From NCBI RefSeq assembly GCF_000502835.1, contig NZ_AYVL01000007.1, positions 171,072 to 209,217 of the forward strand: DNA of 38,146 nucleotides, given 5' to 3'. This document shows, one piece after another, positions 16,429-23,932 of the stretch. The number at the start of each line of letters is the position of its first letter. Position 1 is the stretch's first letter. Position numbers and translations under genes: made by a program. The notes below the pieces were generated by a model that worked only from the letters and a program-made list of their open reading frames with translations, did not search any database and had not been told where the DNA came from. The DNA is from Mesorhizobium sp. LSJC280B00. GTDB lineage: Bacteria > Pseudomonadota > Alphaproteobacteria > Rhizobiales > Rhizobiaceae.

Positions 16429-17792
16429 CCGGGCGGGCGGCGAAAGCCGCCGGCCAGCGGGTCGATTGCCCTGGCGATCCCGAGCAGGCGCGACTCCGAC
16501 CAGCGTTTGCCAACAAGCTGTAGTCCGATGGGCAGGCCATTGCTGTCCTGTCCGCAGGGCAGCGACAGTGCCGGATGGCCGCTGTAGTTGAACACCGCGC
16601 CATAGGCCGGCAGCATCCAGTAGCTTTGCTTCTCGCCGTCGACCTCGATCGGCGTTCCCGGCTCGCAATGCGGGAAGGCGGTGACCATGGCGACCGGGCA
16701 CAGCAAGGCGTCGCAGCCGTCGAAGAACCGTTCCCATGCCAGGATGGAGCGGTCGCGGCGGGCGAGCACCTCGAACCAGCGCGAGACCGGCGTCGGCTTC
16801 TCCGGTGGTTCGGGCTGCGCCGCCTCCAGCATCATGCCGATCAGCGCACCGCCTTGCTCCAGGTCGTCGTGCAGGTCGAGCTTCGGCAATTCGGCCTCGA
16901 CGATGGCGCCCGCAGCCTGAAGCTCTTTTGCCAGACTTTCGACCGCCGCGCTGATCTCGCCGGCCACCGGAAAGCCCGGAAAGGACGGCGCGACGGCAAT
17001 CCGCAAATTTCTGAGATCCAGCTCCGGCATGGTTTCGACCGGTACCGGCGCAAGGTCGGTATCGCTTCCATCCGGCCCGGCAATGAGGCCGTAGATCAGT
17101 GCCAGGTCCTCGACGCTGCGCGCCATCGGTCCGAGGCAGGAGATCAGCCTCACGCTGCGCGGCGCCCCGCCTGGATCGGGGAAGGCGCCGGCGAGCGAGA
17201 CGCGGTGCTCGGTCGGCTTGAGGCCGTAGACGCCGCAAAAGAATGCGGGCAGCCGGATCGAATCCTGCATGTCGGTGCCGACCTCGAACGGCGTCATTCC
17301 GGTGCCGAGCGCCGCCGCCGCACCGCCACTGGAGCCGCCGGCGGTGCGCTGGAGATTCCAGGGATTGCCGGTGCGGCCAAACAGCGGATTGCTCGACTGC
17401 CAGTCACCGAGCATTGTCGCCACGTTCGTCTTGCCCACCAGTATGCCGCCTGCCGCCTTCAGCCAGGCAACGACCGGACTGTCTGCCCTCGGGGCATAGT
17501 CGGCGAAAGCCGGGAAGCCGACAGTGGTTCTCATGCCCGCGGTTTCATGCGTGTCCTTCAATGTGAACGGCACGCCGTGTAGCGGCCCAAGGGCCTCGCC
17601 GCGCGCCTGGGCTTCGTCGGCCTTGCCAGCGCGTTGCCGCGCACCGTCCCGATCGAGGGTTACGACTGCGTTGACCGCCTCATTGTGCCTGTCAATTTGC
17701 GTCAGATGCGCGTCCAGCGCTTCCACAGCGGAAATCTTGCGGTCGCGAATGGCGGCAGCCAGTTCTGTCGTCGGGGAAAAGACGATATCCAT
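16422..17792 (-). CDS. amidase-signature family hydrolase with variant oxyanion loop
   Basis: The 456-residue protein is an amidase-signature enzyme that hydrolyses a carboxylic amide. The Ser-cisSer-Lys triad is present: K79 (FTLKD), S154 (AGGSSGG) and S178 (DSIRLP). The usual GGS before the nucleophile loop, as in DxGGSIRxP, reads MQDSIRLP here, so the two glycines that normally line the oxyanion hole are glutamine and aspartate. The rest of the core, including FCGVYGLKPT, is normal. The start at 17792 follows GGAG. The gene overlaps the oxidoreductase by 7 bases at the 3' ends. The substrate is unknown. Confidence 0.9.
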   Translation of the reverse strand: MDIVFSPTTELAAAIRDRKISAVEALDAHLTQIDRHNEAVNAVVTLDRDGARQRAGKADEAQARGEALGPLHGVPFTLKDTHETAGMRTTVGFPAFADYAPRADSPVVAWLKAAGGILVGKTNVATMLGDWQSSNPLFGRTGNPWNLQRTAGGSSGGAAAALGTGMTPFEVGTDMQDSIRLPAFFCGVYGLKPTEHRVSLAGAFPDPGGAPRSVRLISCLGPMARSVEDLALIYGLIAGPDGSDTDLAPVPVETMPELDLRNLRIAVAPSFPGFPVAGEISAAVESLAKELQAAGAIVEAELPKLDLHDDLEQGGALIGMMLEAAQPEPPEKPTPVSRWFEVLARRDRSILAWERFFDGCDALLCPVAMVTAFPHCEPGTPIEVDGEKQSYWMLPAYGAVFNYSGHPALSLPCGQDSNGLPIGLQLVGKRWSESRLLGIARAIDPLAGGFRRPPGY

Positions 17793-17964
17793 CGTGGATG
17801 CTCCGGGCTATCGCGCCGCGCTCCTCAAAATGGCGGATTGCGGCGCGGCTTCAAGCCTGGCTCGACATTTCGACGATGGCGGCGCTTGATCGGGATTGCG
17901 CTGCCGGGATCCGTTGAGCGTTGGCGCCGTCCAGCGGCCTCGCCGCGCTCGGTACCTCTACGGC

Positions 17965-18180
17965 CTACCGTCCTCTGTTATGCGTCCGCTCATAGAGCTC
18001 ACGGATGATGCCGCTTGCCGTGGTCTCGAACAGAAACGGCAAGAAAGCATGAATGAGCGCGGCAAAGGCCGCCATGAACAATCTCGACGAGAACCATGCG
18101 GCGAAAGCCATATGGCCGAAATAGCTCTCGCCGACCGTGGCCGGATGAGAGGTGAAAAGTCTTGCGAGCCGTGCCGTCAT
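17965..18180 (-). CDS. DUF6356 family small membrane protein
   Basis: The 71-residue protein (MTARLARLFTSHPATVGESY...) has the compact pattern of DUF6356: an N-terminal HPxxVGESYFGHM motif, one long hydrophobic stretch (about 27-50) and an ending like LPFLFETTASGIIRELYERT. The ATG at 18180 follows a very strong ribosome site (GGCAGGAGGG); a longer frame to 18201 is therefore rejected. It is divergent from the Lrp-type regulator with about 115 bases between. Function unknown. Confidence 0.8.
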   Translation of the reverse strand: MTARLARLFTSHPATVGESYFGHMAFAAWFSSRLFMAAFAALIHAFLPFLFETTASGIIRELYERTHNRGR

Positions 18181-18254
18181 GTCGATCCCTCCTGCCGGCA
18201 TGAAGAGCCGGCGATGAGTATACTGGCATGGGTGTTCGGTTCATCGGTCTCAAA

Positions 18255-18294
18255 TTGTCCTTGTGAAAGGCTGAATTTTGGGACAAACATCCCA
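18255..18294. promoter_or_regulatory. dyads upstream of the Lrp/AsnC gene
   Basis: Two symmetric patterns lie just before the regulator start: TTGTCC (18255-18260) with GGACAA (18281-18286), and TGGGA-CAAACA-TCCCA (18279-18294) ending one base before the ATG at 18296. Lrp/AsnC proteins commonly bind and control their own upstream region, so these are candidate operators for the regulator and the divergent DUF6356 gene. Confidence 0.4.
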
Positions 18295-18295
18295 C

Positions 18296-18766
18296 ATGGC
18301 GCCGGAAATCGACGAAATAGACCGGAGATTGCTGGCCGAGCTGCAACGCGACGGCACGCTGTCCGTCGACCAGCTCTCGGCAAGAATATCGCTGTCGCGC
18401 AATGCTTGCTGGCGCCGGGTCAAGCGGCTGGAGGAAGACGGCGTCATCACCGGCCGGGTGGCGCTGGTCGACGCCGACAAGCTTGGGCTCGGCCTTTCGG
18501 TGTTCATCCTGATCCGCACCTCCAACCACGATCCGGACTGGCTGCAAAGATTCCGAGCGGCGGTGACCGGCTTTGCCGAGATCACCGGCGCTTACCGCAT
18601 GTCCGGCGATCTCGACTATGTCCTGCGCGCCCGCGTCGCCGATGTGAAGGCCTATGACCGGCTCTATCAACGGCTGATCGCCAAGGTGGCACTATCGGAC
18701 GTTTCGGCCTCCTTCGTCATGGAGGAGATCAAGGAGACCACGGTCGTTCCGATGGAACTGCGCTGA
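18296..18766 (+). CDS. Lrp/AsnC family transcriptional regulator
   Basis: The 156-residue protein has the winged helix-turn-helix of the family at the N-terminus (IDRRLLAELQRDGTLSVDQL, then ISLSRNACWRRVKRLEEDGVI) and a RAM/AsnC ligand-binding domain with GAYRMSGDLDYVLRARV and a C-terminal VVPM. Members sense amino acids or related compounds. The ATG at 18296 is preferred over a TTG at 18278 because the family normally begins a few residues before the first helix. It is divergent from the DUF6356 gene and followed 84 bases later by dut. The target genes are unknown. Confidence 0.92.
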   Translation: MAPEIDEIDRRLLAELQRDGTLSVDQLSARISLSRNACWRRVKRLEEDGVITGRVALVDADKLGLGLSVFILIRTSNHDPDWLQRFRAAVTGFAEITGAYRMSGDLDYVLRARVADVKAYDRLYQRLIAKVALSDVSASFVMEEIKETTVVPMELR

Positions 18767-18812
18767 AGCGGAACTGTGCTGAAAGAAAGCCGTTGATAGC
18801 ATTGCCGCCGAG

Positions 18813-18841
18813 TTGACTGAACCGGCGTTCGCGACGATAGG
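18813..18841 (+). promoter_or_regulatory. candidate dut promoter
   Basis: TTGACT (18813-18818) and GATAGG (18836-18841) are separated by 17 bases, with the dut ATG 9 bases after the -10-like box. The -35 is close to consensus but the -10 is poor, so this is a weak call. Confidence 0.3.
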
Positions 18842-18850
18842 ATCAGCCTC

Positions 18851-19336
18851 ATGCGCGCAGCACTTTATCCCACCTCCGTCATCGGTCCGGCTGTCGGCTT
18901 CGTCAGGCTGCCGCATGGCGAGGGATTGCCGCTTCCTGCCTATGAGAGCTCGGGCGCCGCCGGCATGGACCTGCGCGCCGCCGTCCCGGACGACAGGCCG
19001 CTCTTGATTCTGCCGGGAAAGCGCGCGCTGGTGCCGACCGGGCTGATCCTGGAAATTCCGGAGGGCGTCGAGGGCCAGGTCCGGCCGCGTTCCGGCCTCG
19101 CCTTCAAGCACGGGCTCACCTGCCTCAACACGCCGGGCACCATCGACAGCGACTATCGCGGCGAGGTCAAGGTGCTGCTGATCAATCTCGGCGACGAGGA
19201 TTTCGCGGTGACGCGCGGCATGCGGATCGCCCAGATCGTCTTCGCCCCGGTGACGCAGGCGACCGTCGAGGAGCGCACATTGGCTGGCGGCACAACGCGC
19301 GGCTCGGGCGGCTTCGGATCGACCGGCACGGCCTGA
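18851..19336 (+). CDS. dut: deoxyuridine 5'-triphosphate nucleotidohydrolase
   Basis: dUTPase splits dUTP to dUMP and pyrophosphate, keeping uracil out of DNA and supplying the thymidylate precursor. The 161-residue protein has all five trimeric dUTPase motifs in order: AGMDLRA (37-43), RPRSGLA (78-84), [13 protein letters not shown] (93-105), RIAQIVF (125-131) and [10 protein letters not shown] (150-159). The start at 18851 follows AGGA. The stop overlaps the ATG of the HAD gene by one base (TGATG), so the two are co-translated. Confidence 0.97.
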   Translation: MRAALYPTSVIGPAVGFVRLPHGEGLPLPAYESSGAAGMDLRAAVPDDRPLLILPGKRALVPTGLILEIPEGVEGQVRPRSGLAFKHGLTCLNTPGTIDSDYRGEVKVLLINLGDEDFAVTRGMRIAQIVFAPVTQATVEERTLAGGTTRGSGGFGSTGTA

Positions 19337-19992
19337 TGAAAATACCCAAGCTCGTCATCTTCGATTGCGACGGGGTTCTGGTCGACACCGAGAACTTGGC
19401 CAATCGGCGCCTCGCCGAGTGGCTGACCGCGGCCGGCTTTCCGGCCAGCTTCGAATATTGCCGCAAGAATTTCTCCGGCCGCAGCATGGTCTCGGTGCAG
19501 AAGGAAGTCGAGGCGACCGGCGTCAGCCTCGGCGCCGATTTCGTCGAGCGTTGGAACGCCGGCCTGCCGGACCTGTTCGCGCATGGCGTCGAGGCCATCC
19601 CCTACGTTCGCGAGTTCATCGAAACCGTGCACGCCGCCGGCATCGCCACCTGTGTCGCCTCGTCGGCACGGGTGTCCAAAATGCACATCACGCTCGGCCA
19701 GACCGGACTGCTGCCGCTGTTCGAGCATGCGCTGTTCAGCTCGACCATGGTCGCGCACGGCAAGCCGTTCCCCGACCTCTTCCTGCATGCGGCAGCGACG
19801 ATGGGCTTCGCGCCCGCCGACTGCATCGTCATTGAGGACAGCGTCGCCGGCACGGCAGCCGGCATCGCCGCTGGCATGCGCGTCTATTCCTACCACGGCG
19901 ACCCGCTTTCCGACCGCGACGGGCTGATCGAAGCCGGCGGCATCCTGTTCGACGACATGCGTAAACTGGCCGGGCTGGTGCCAATCCACTGA
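19336..19992 (+). CDS. HAD-superfamily hydrolase (beta-phosphoglucomutase/phosphatase-like)
   Basis: The 218-residue protein has the HAD motifs: nucleophile and acid in FDCDGVLVDTE (D10, D12), SSA in motif II, lysine in GKPFPD, and IEDS in motif IV, with a helical C1 cap after residue 20. Members of this subgroup dephosphorylate or isomerise small phosphorylated sugars or nucleotides. The overlap with dut could point to nucleotide clean-up, but that is inference. The start is the ATG at 19336. Confidence 0.88.
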   Translation: MKIPKLVIFDCDGVLVDTENLANRRLAEWLTAAGFPASFEYCRKNFSGRSMVSVQKEVEATGVSLGADFVERWNAGLPDLFAHGVEAIPYVREFIETVHAAGIATCVASSARVSKMHITLGQTGLLPLFEHALFSSTMVAHGKPFPDLFLHAAATMGFAPADCIVIEDSVAGTAAGIAAGMRVYSYHGDPLSDRDGLIEAGGILFDDMRKLAGLVPIH

Positions 19993-20025
19993 TCGCCTTT
20001 GCGCAAGCTGCATGCGCGCCCGATC

Positions 20026-20610
20026 TCAGACCGGGCGCGGCGCCCCAAGTAGTCGGTCGACCGTGTCGCGTATCAGACTGCGCAGATTGGCCGGCCTGTC
20101 GAGATGACTGACGACAAGCAGGCCGTCGGCCGCCACTGTTAGCGCGTCTGCGGTGCGGTCCGGATCGGGATTTGCGTCAGCGATCAGCAGATCCCTGAGG
20201 ATGCCCCACTTCCAGTGACGATGCTTATCGATTGCCTGGCGAACCGGGCTCCTCGCGTCGGGGTATTCGGCAGCGGCGTTCTGGAACGGGCAGCCGCGGT
20301 AGCCCGGCTGATCCGCCGCGTCGGCAATGAGATCGAATATGGCAAGGATCATCTGGCGAGGTGGCCGCCGGCCAAGGCTCGCTATTGCCGCCCGTCTTTC
20401 CTTGCTGAGCTCCTCGATGTAGGCGCGGACGAGATCGTCCTTGGCCGCGAAGTGATGATAGAACGTCGCCTTGGCAACGCCGGCCTCGGCGATGATGCGG
20501 TCGATGCCGACTGTGCGCACCCCCTCCAGAGAAAACAGCGCGGTCGCCGTATCGAGGATGCGGCGGCGCGCAAGACTTTCGGGACGATCGTTGATTCGGG
20601 CTGCGGACAT
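20026..20610 (-). CDS. TetR/AcrR-family regulator (second)
   Basis: The 194-residue protein has a clear TetR helix-turn-helix: ILDTATALFSLEGVRTVGID followed by IIAEAGVAKATFYHHFAAKDDL (about residues 18-60). The C-terminal domain carries GYRGCPFQNAAAEY, typical of one TetR group often found beside small detoxification genes. It is divergent from the interrupted SRPBCC gene, with 82 bases between starts that hold two copies of a CAGACAGGTCT operator. It ends 33 bases from the convergent HAD gene. The ligand is unknown. Confidence 0.9.
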   Translation of the reverse strand: MSAARINDRPESLARRRILDTATALFSLEGVRTVGIDRIIAEAGVAKATFYHHFAAKDDLVRAYIEELSKERRAAIASLGRRPPRQMILAIFDLIADAADQPGYRGCPFQNAAAEYPDARSPVRQAIDKHRHWKWGILRDLLIADANPDPDRTADALTVAADGLLVVSHLDRPANLRSLIRDTVDRLLGAPRPV

Positions 20611-20613
20611 GCC

Positions 20614-20668
20614 TTGACCGTATAGCAGACAGGTCTGTATACATCCACATGTAGACAGACAGGTCTAC
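20614..20668 (+). promoter_or_regulatory. SRPBCC promoter with two TetR operator copies
   Basis: CAGACAGGTCT occurs at 20626-20636 and again at 20656-20666, 30 bases apart (about three helical turns on the same face). Each lies in a symmetric site: CAGAC-AG-GTCTG at 20626-20637 and GTAGAC-AGACAG-GTCTAC at 20651-20668. A plus-strand promoter TTGACC (20614-20619), 18-base spacer, TATACA (20638-20643) places the first site in the spacer and the second at the transcription start, which is a classic repressor layout. Confidence 0.75.
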
Positions 20669-20692
20669 CTGTTAACGAAGGGAAGGCGAAAC

Positions 20693-21103
20693 ATGGCTTC
20701 GATAGTCAGGGAAATCATCGTAGATGCTTCACCGGAAAGCGTATAGGCGACGGTGGGCGACTTCGCCGGCGGCGCCCAACGGATAGCCCCAGGCGTTTTC
20801 GTCGACTGCCGGGTGGATGAGGGCGACGTACGGGTCCTTACTTTCGCCGACGGCAAGATCGTGCGAGAGCGGCTCATCGCCCGCGACGAGCAGGGCCGGC
20901 GGATCGTGTGGGGATGGCTCGGCGACGAGGTCACTCACGATAACACCTCCATGCAGGTCTTTGCCGAGGGCGAGGGCCGGAGCCGCCTGGTCTGGATTCA
21001 CGATACTCTGCCCGACGAACTCGGCACGTGGCTCGCAGCCGCCATGGATCAGCTGGTGGCGGTTTTCCAGCAGACCCTGGCGAGCCAAGCCAAACCAACA
21101 TAG
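20693..21103 (+). pseudogene. SRPBCC/polyketide-cyclase-like gene with premature TAG
   Basis: From the ATG at 20693, which follows AAGGGAAGG, the frame reads MASIVREIIVDASPESV and then hits TAG at 20744-20746. The same frame then continues open as ATVGDFAGGAQ... to a normal end at 21103, for 137 codons in all. In SRPBCC proteins the position after SPE-x-V is normally tryptophan (VWA), so one TGG to TAG change explains the stop. The remaining frame shows no further damage, which means the loss is very recent or the base is an error. A GTG at 20753 could restart translation without the first strand. Confidence 0.8.
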
Positions 21104-21150
21104 TGAGGCAACGCCAGGTGTTTCCTCTTGGCCGCAAAATGCTATAGCTT

Positions 21151-21180
21151 GCGCGCGCCCGACATAACGAGCGCGCGCGC
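21151..21180 (+). promoter_or_regulatory. GC hairpin abutting the start codon
   Basis: GCGCGCGC at 21151-21158 can pair with GCGCGCGC at 21171-21178 around a 12-base loop, ending two bases before the ATG at 21181. No purine-rich ribosome site is visible between them. The hairpin may limit translation of the exported protein gene; a promoter element in the same place cannot be excluded. Confidence 0.35.
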
Positions 21181-22038
21181 ATGACCTTCTCCCTGCTTCG
21201 TTTCATCGTTGCTTGCCTGCTGCTGCCCTGTCTTTGGACGACGGCCGGCGCGGAGGCCGTCAGCTTCCCGGAGCTCGGCAGCGCCGTCCCCGGCCACGGC
21301 GATGTCACCTATCTCGATCTCGCCAGGATGGTCATTCCCGATCTGGCCGCGGACAAGGATGGCTTTTTCCGGGGTTCGATTCCGATCGAGATGCGCCACA
21401 TCGCTGGACCGGACTACGACGGCTCGCCGCCGGCGACCTCGGGTCTTTCCAGCGGCGACGTGCTCGACATCAAGGCCGGCGGCAAGGACCGGCTGGCGAT
21501 GCTGCTCGACCTCGGCGACTCGCCTGACAGCGCCGAGGGTTATGCCGTGCTGGCACTCTACGACATCACCGGCAAGCCGGCCTTGCTCGACGCGGTCAAC
21601 GTTGCCGTCGACCGCAGCACCTACTTTCGCGATCCGGGCAAGCTGTCGATCGGGCCCGGCGATGACGTCATCATCACCACGAGCACGCATTTCAATTCGA
21701 GCCAGGGCTATGTGATCGCGCCGCTGGTCATGGTCCGCAACGACAGGTTCGAGCTGATCGACATGATCTATGCGTTCGACGAAAACCTCTGCACCAACCG
21801 AAGGACGCAGAATGCGGCCTTCCAGGCGATTGCCGACGGCCAGCCCTATGCAGCCATCAAGGTTACGGTGACCGACGCGACAGTGCCGGGCGATGAAAGC
21901 TGCGACGGCCAGCCGCCGCCAGAGGCGTCTTCGCGCGACATTTCCGTCACCTATCATTGGGACAAAAACGCTTCGCGTTACGTCAAGGATTCCGATGCGC
22001 TGGACCGATTGGCAGGAGAGAACGCCAAACGCTTCTGA
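21181..22038 (+). CDS. exported protein of unknown function
   Basis: The 285-residue product begins with a signal peptide (hydrophobic core FIVACLLLPCLW, probable cut after TAGAEA at about residue 25). The mature part is hydrophilic, without membrane spans, and I recognise no family. It contains two cysteines well separated in the mature chain (in DENLCTNRR and GDESCDGQPP) that could form a disulfide. The ending RDISVTYHWDKNASRYVKDS resembles the closing strand of periplasmic proteins that report on a soluble quantity, but that is only an impression. The ATG at 21181 is fixed by the signal peptide. It is probably a single-gene unit. Confidence 0.75.
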   Translation: MTFSLLRFIVACLLLPCLWTTAGAEAVSFPELGSAVPGHGDVTYLDLARMVIPDLAADKDGFFRGSIPIEMRHIAGPDYDGSPPATSGLSSGDVLDIKAGGKDRLAMLLDLGDSPDSAEGYAVLALYDITGKPALLDAVNVAVDRSTYFRDPGKLSIGPGDDVIITTSTHFNSSQGYVIAPLVMVRNDRFELIDMIYAFDENLCTNRRTQNAAFQAIADGQPYAAIKVTVTDATVPGDESCDGQPPPEASSRDISVTYHWDKNASRYVKDSDALDRLAGENAKRF

Positions 22039-22115
22039 GCCAACCGCATTTGTTTGCCCGGCGCGTTCCGCCGGGCTAGAATTTCCTTCATAGTCCGCAC
22101 CGGAGGGGAGCATCC

Positions 22116-22919
22116 ATGGATAAGGGCAAGATTTTTCGCGACCTGCATACATCGATCTTCGTCATGGCCAATTCATGGGACGTCGGCACGACCAAGCTCT
22201 TGGCCTCATTCGGCTTCAAGGCGCTGGCCACGACCAGCGCCGGCTTTGCCTTTTCGCGCGGCCTGCCCGACGGCGCGGTGACGTTCGAGGCGATGATCCA
22301 TCATTGCCGTGAAGTGTCAGCGGCGACCGGGCTGCCGGTTTCGGCCGATCTCGAAAAGGGCAAGGGCGACAGCGCGACAAGTGCCGGCGAGACCATCTTC
22401 GCCGCCGAGGCGGCTGGCCTCGCCGGCTGCTCGATCGAGGACCATACCGGCGAGCCCGCCAAGCCGATCTATGATTTTTCGCATGCCGTCGATCGCGTCG
22501 CGGCGGCGGCGGAAGCGGCACGGGCACTGAAACGCGATTTCGTCTTCACCGCGCGGGCCGAGAATTTCCTGTGGGGCAAGCCCGACCTCGACGACACGAT
22601 CAAGCGGCTGCAGGCCTTCGAGAAAGCCGGTGCCGACGTGCTCTATGCACCGGGCCTGGGCGACATCGAGATGGTGCGAACCGTCTGCTCGGCGCTGACC
22701 AAGCCCGTGAACGTCATGGCCAGGCCCGGCTTCACCATCGCCGATCTTGCCATGGCGGGGGTGAAGCGCATCTCGCTCGGCCCATGGCTGACCAATTTCG
22801 CCTTCGGCATGCTGGAGACCGCGGCGCGCGAGATCCAGCAGGATGGCACCTTCGGCTTCACCCGCGCCGCCATGCCGTTCGGCAAGCTGCAGGCGCTGTT
22901 TGCCAAATCTTCCGCCTAG
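22116..22919 (+). CDS. PEP mutase/isocitrate lyase superfamily enzyme
   Basis: The 267-residue protein has the superfamily's N-terminal ANSWDVGTTKLLASFGF, the metal-binding region VSADLEKGKGD (about 76-85) and SIEDHTG (106-112). The catalytic KKCGH/KRCGH loop of isocitrate and methylisocitrate lyases is absent, so a lyase using that cysteine is ruled out and a C-C or P-C bond reaction on an alpha-keto or carboxylic acid is expected. The start at 22116 follows GGAGGGG. The racemase-like gene begins 14 bases after the stop, so they form an operon; how the two activities connect is not clear. Confidence 0.88.
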   Translation: MDKGKIFRDLHTSIFVMANSWDVGTTKLLASFGFKALATTSAGFAFSRGLPDGAVTFEAMIHHCREVSAATGLPVSADLEKGKGDSATSAGETIFAAEAAGLAGCSIEDHTGEPAKPIYDFSHAVDRVAAAAEAARALKRDFVFTARAENFLWGKPDLDDTIKRLQAFEKAGADVLYAPGLGDIEMVRTVCSALTKPVNVMARPGFTIADLAMAGVKRISLGPWLTNFAFGMLETAAREIQQDGTFGFTRAAMPFGKLQALFAKSSA

Positions 22920-22933
22920 ACGGGGCCCGGCGA

Positions 22934-23932
22934 ATGACGCTCACCGTCGTCGACATGCACACCGGCGGCGAGCCGCTGCGGATCGTCACCGGCGGCTACC
23001 CCGACATTCCCAAGGGCACGATCCTCGAAAAGCGTGCCTATGTGCGCGACCATCTCGATCATCTCAGAAAGATCCTGATGTTCGAGCCGCGCGGACATTA
23101 CGACATGTATGGCGCGCTGCTGGTGGAGCCCGACCTGCCGGGCGCCGACCTCGCGGTGCTGTTCATGCACAATGAGGGCTATTCGACGATGTGCGGCCAC
23201 GCCATCGTCGCGCTCGGCCGCTACTCCGTCGACGAGCGGCTGGTGGCGCCACGCGAGCCGATGACGACCGTCAGTATCGAGGCGCCATGCGGGCTGATTT
23301 CGGCTGCGGTCGAGGTAAAGGATGGCAAGGCCGGCGCGGTGTCCTTCGAAAGCGTGCCGGCGTTTCTGTTCGCCGGCGACCAGCGGATCGAGCTGCCGGG
23401 CTATGGTCCGGTCGGCTTCGACATCGCCTATGGCGGGGCCTTCTATGCACTGGCCGACTGCCGCCAGTTCGGGCTGGAATTCGGCAGGAACCGCGTCCGC
23501 GATTTCGTCGATGCAGCGACCGCGCTGACTGATAAGCTGAAGGCCGAATTGCCGCTGTCGCATCCCGACCATGCCGATCTCGCCTTTCTCTACGGCACCA
23601 TCCTGACCGACGGACAGGATGCGTTCTCCGATACGCCGACCAAAAACATCTGCGTTTTCGCCGAGGCCGAGGTCGACCGTTCGCCGACCGGCTCCGGCGT
23701 CACCGCGCGGCTGGCGGCCATGCACGCCAAGGGCCAGATCGAGATTGGCCGAACGCGGCTGTTCGAGAGCATCGCCGGCTCGCGCTTTTCCGGCGCCGTC
23801 GTACGCACGGCCACAGCCGGGCCGCATGACGCCATCATCGCCCGCGTCGGCGGCCGCGCCTATTACTCAGGGCGGGCCGAATTCATCGTCGAGGACGATG
23901 ATGAACTGGGGCGCGGCTTTCTGCTGCGCTAG
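22934..23932 (+). CDS. trans-3-hydroxy-L-proline dehydratase-type member of the proline racemase family
   Basis: The 332-residue protein belongs to the proline racemase superfamily (VVDMHTGGEPLRIV at the start). The first catalytic cysteine is present (C87, STMCGHA), but the second is threonine (T252, DRSPTGSGVTARLA). The Cys/Thr pair is the known mark of trans-3-hydroxy-L-proline dehydratase; racemases and 4-hydroxyproline epimerases have Cys/Cys. The product would be pyrroline-2-carboxylate, normally reduced to proline by a separate reductase that is not in this window. It is co-transcribed with the PEP-mutase-like gene. Its TAG shares two bases with the stop of the convergent EI24 gene. 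Confidence 0.88.
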   Translation: MTLTVVDMHTGGEPLRIVTGGYPDIPKGTILEKRAYVRDHLDHLRKILMFEPRGHYDMYGALLVEPDLPGADLAVLFMHNEGYSTMCGHAIVALGRYSVDERLVAPREPMTTVSIEAPCGLISAAVEVKDGKAGAVSFESVPAFLFAGDQRIELPGYGPVGFDIAYGGAFYALADCRQFGLEFGRNRVRDFVDAATALTDKLKAELPLSHPDHADLAFLYGTILTDGQDAFSDTPTKNICVFAEAEVDRSPTGSGVTARLAAMHAKGQIEIGRTRLFESIAGSRFSGAVVRTATAGPHDAIIARVGGRAYYSGRAEFIVEDDDELGRGFLLR

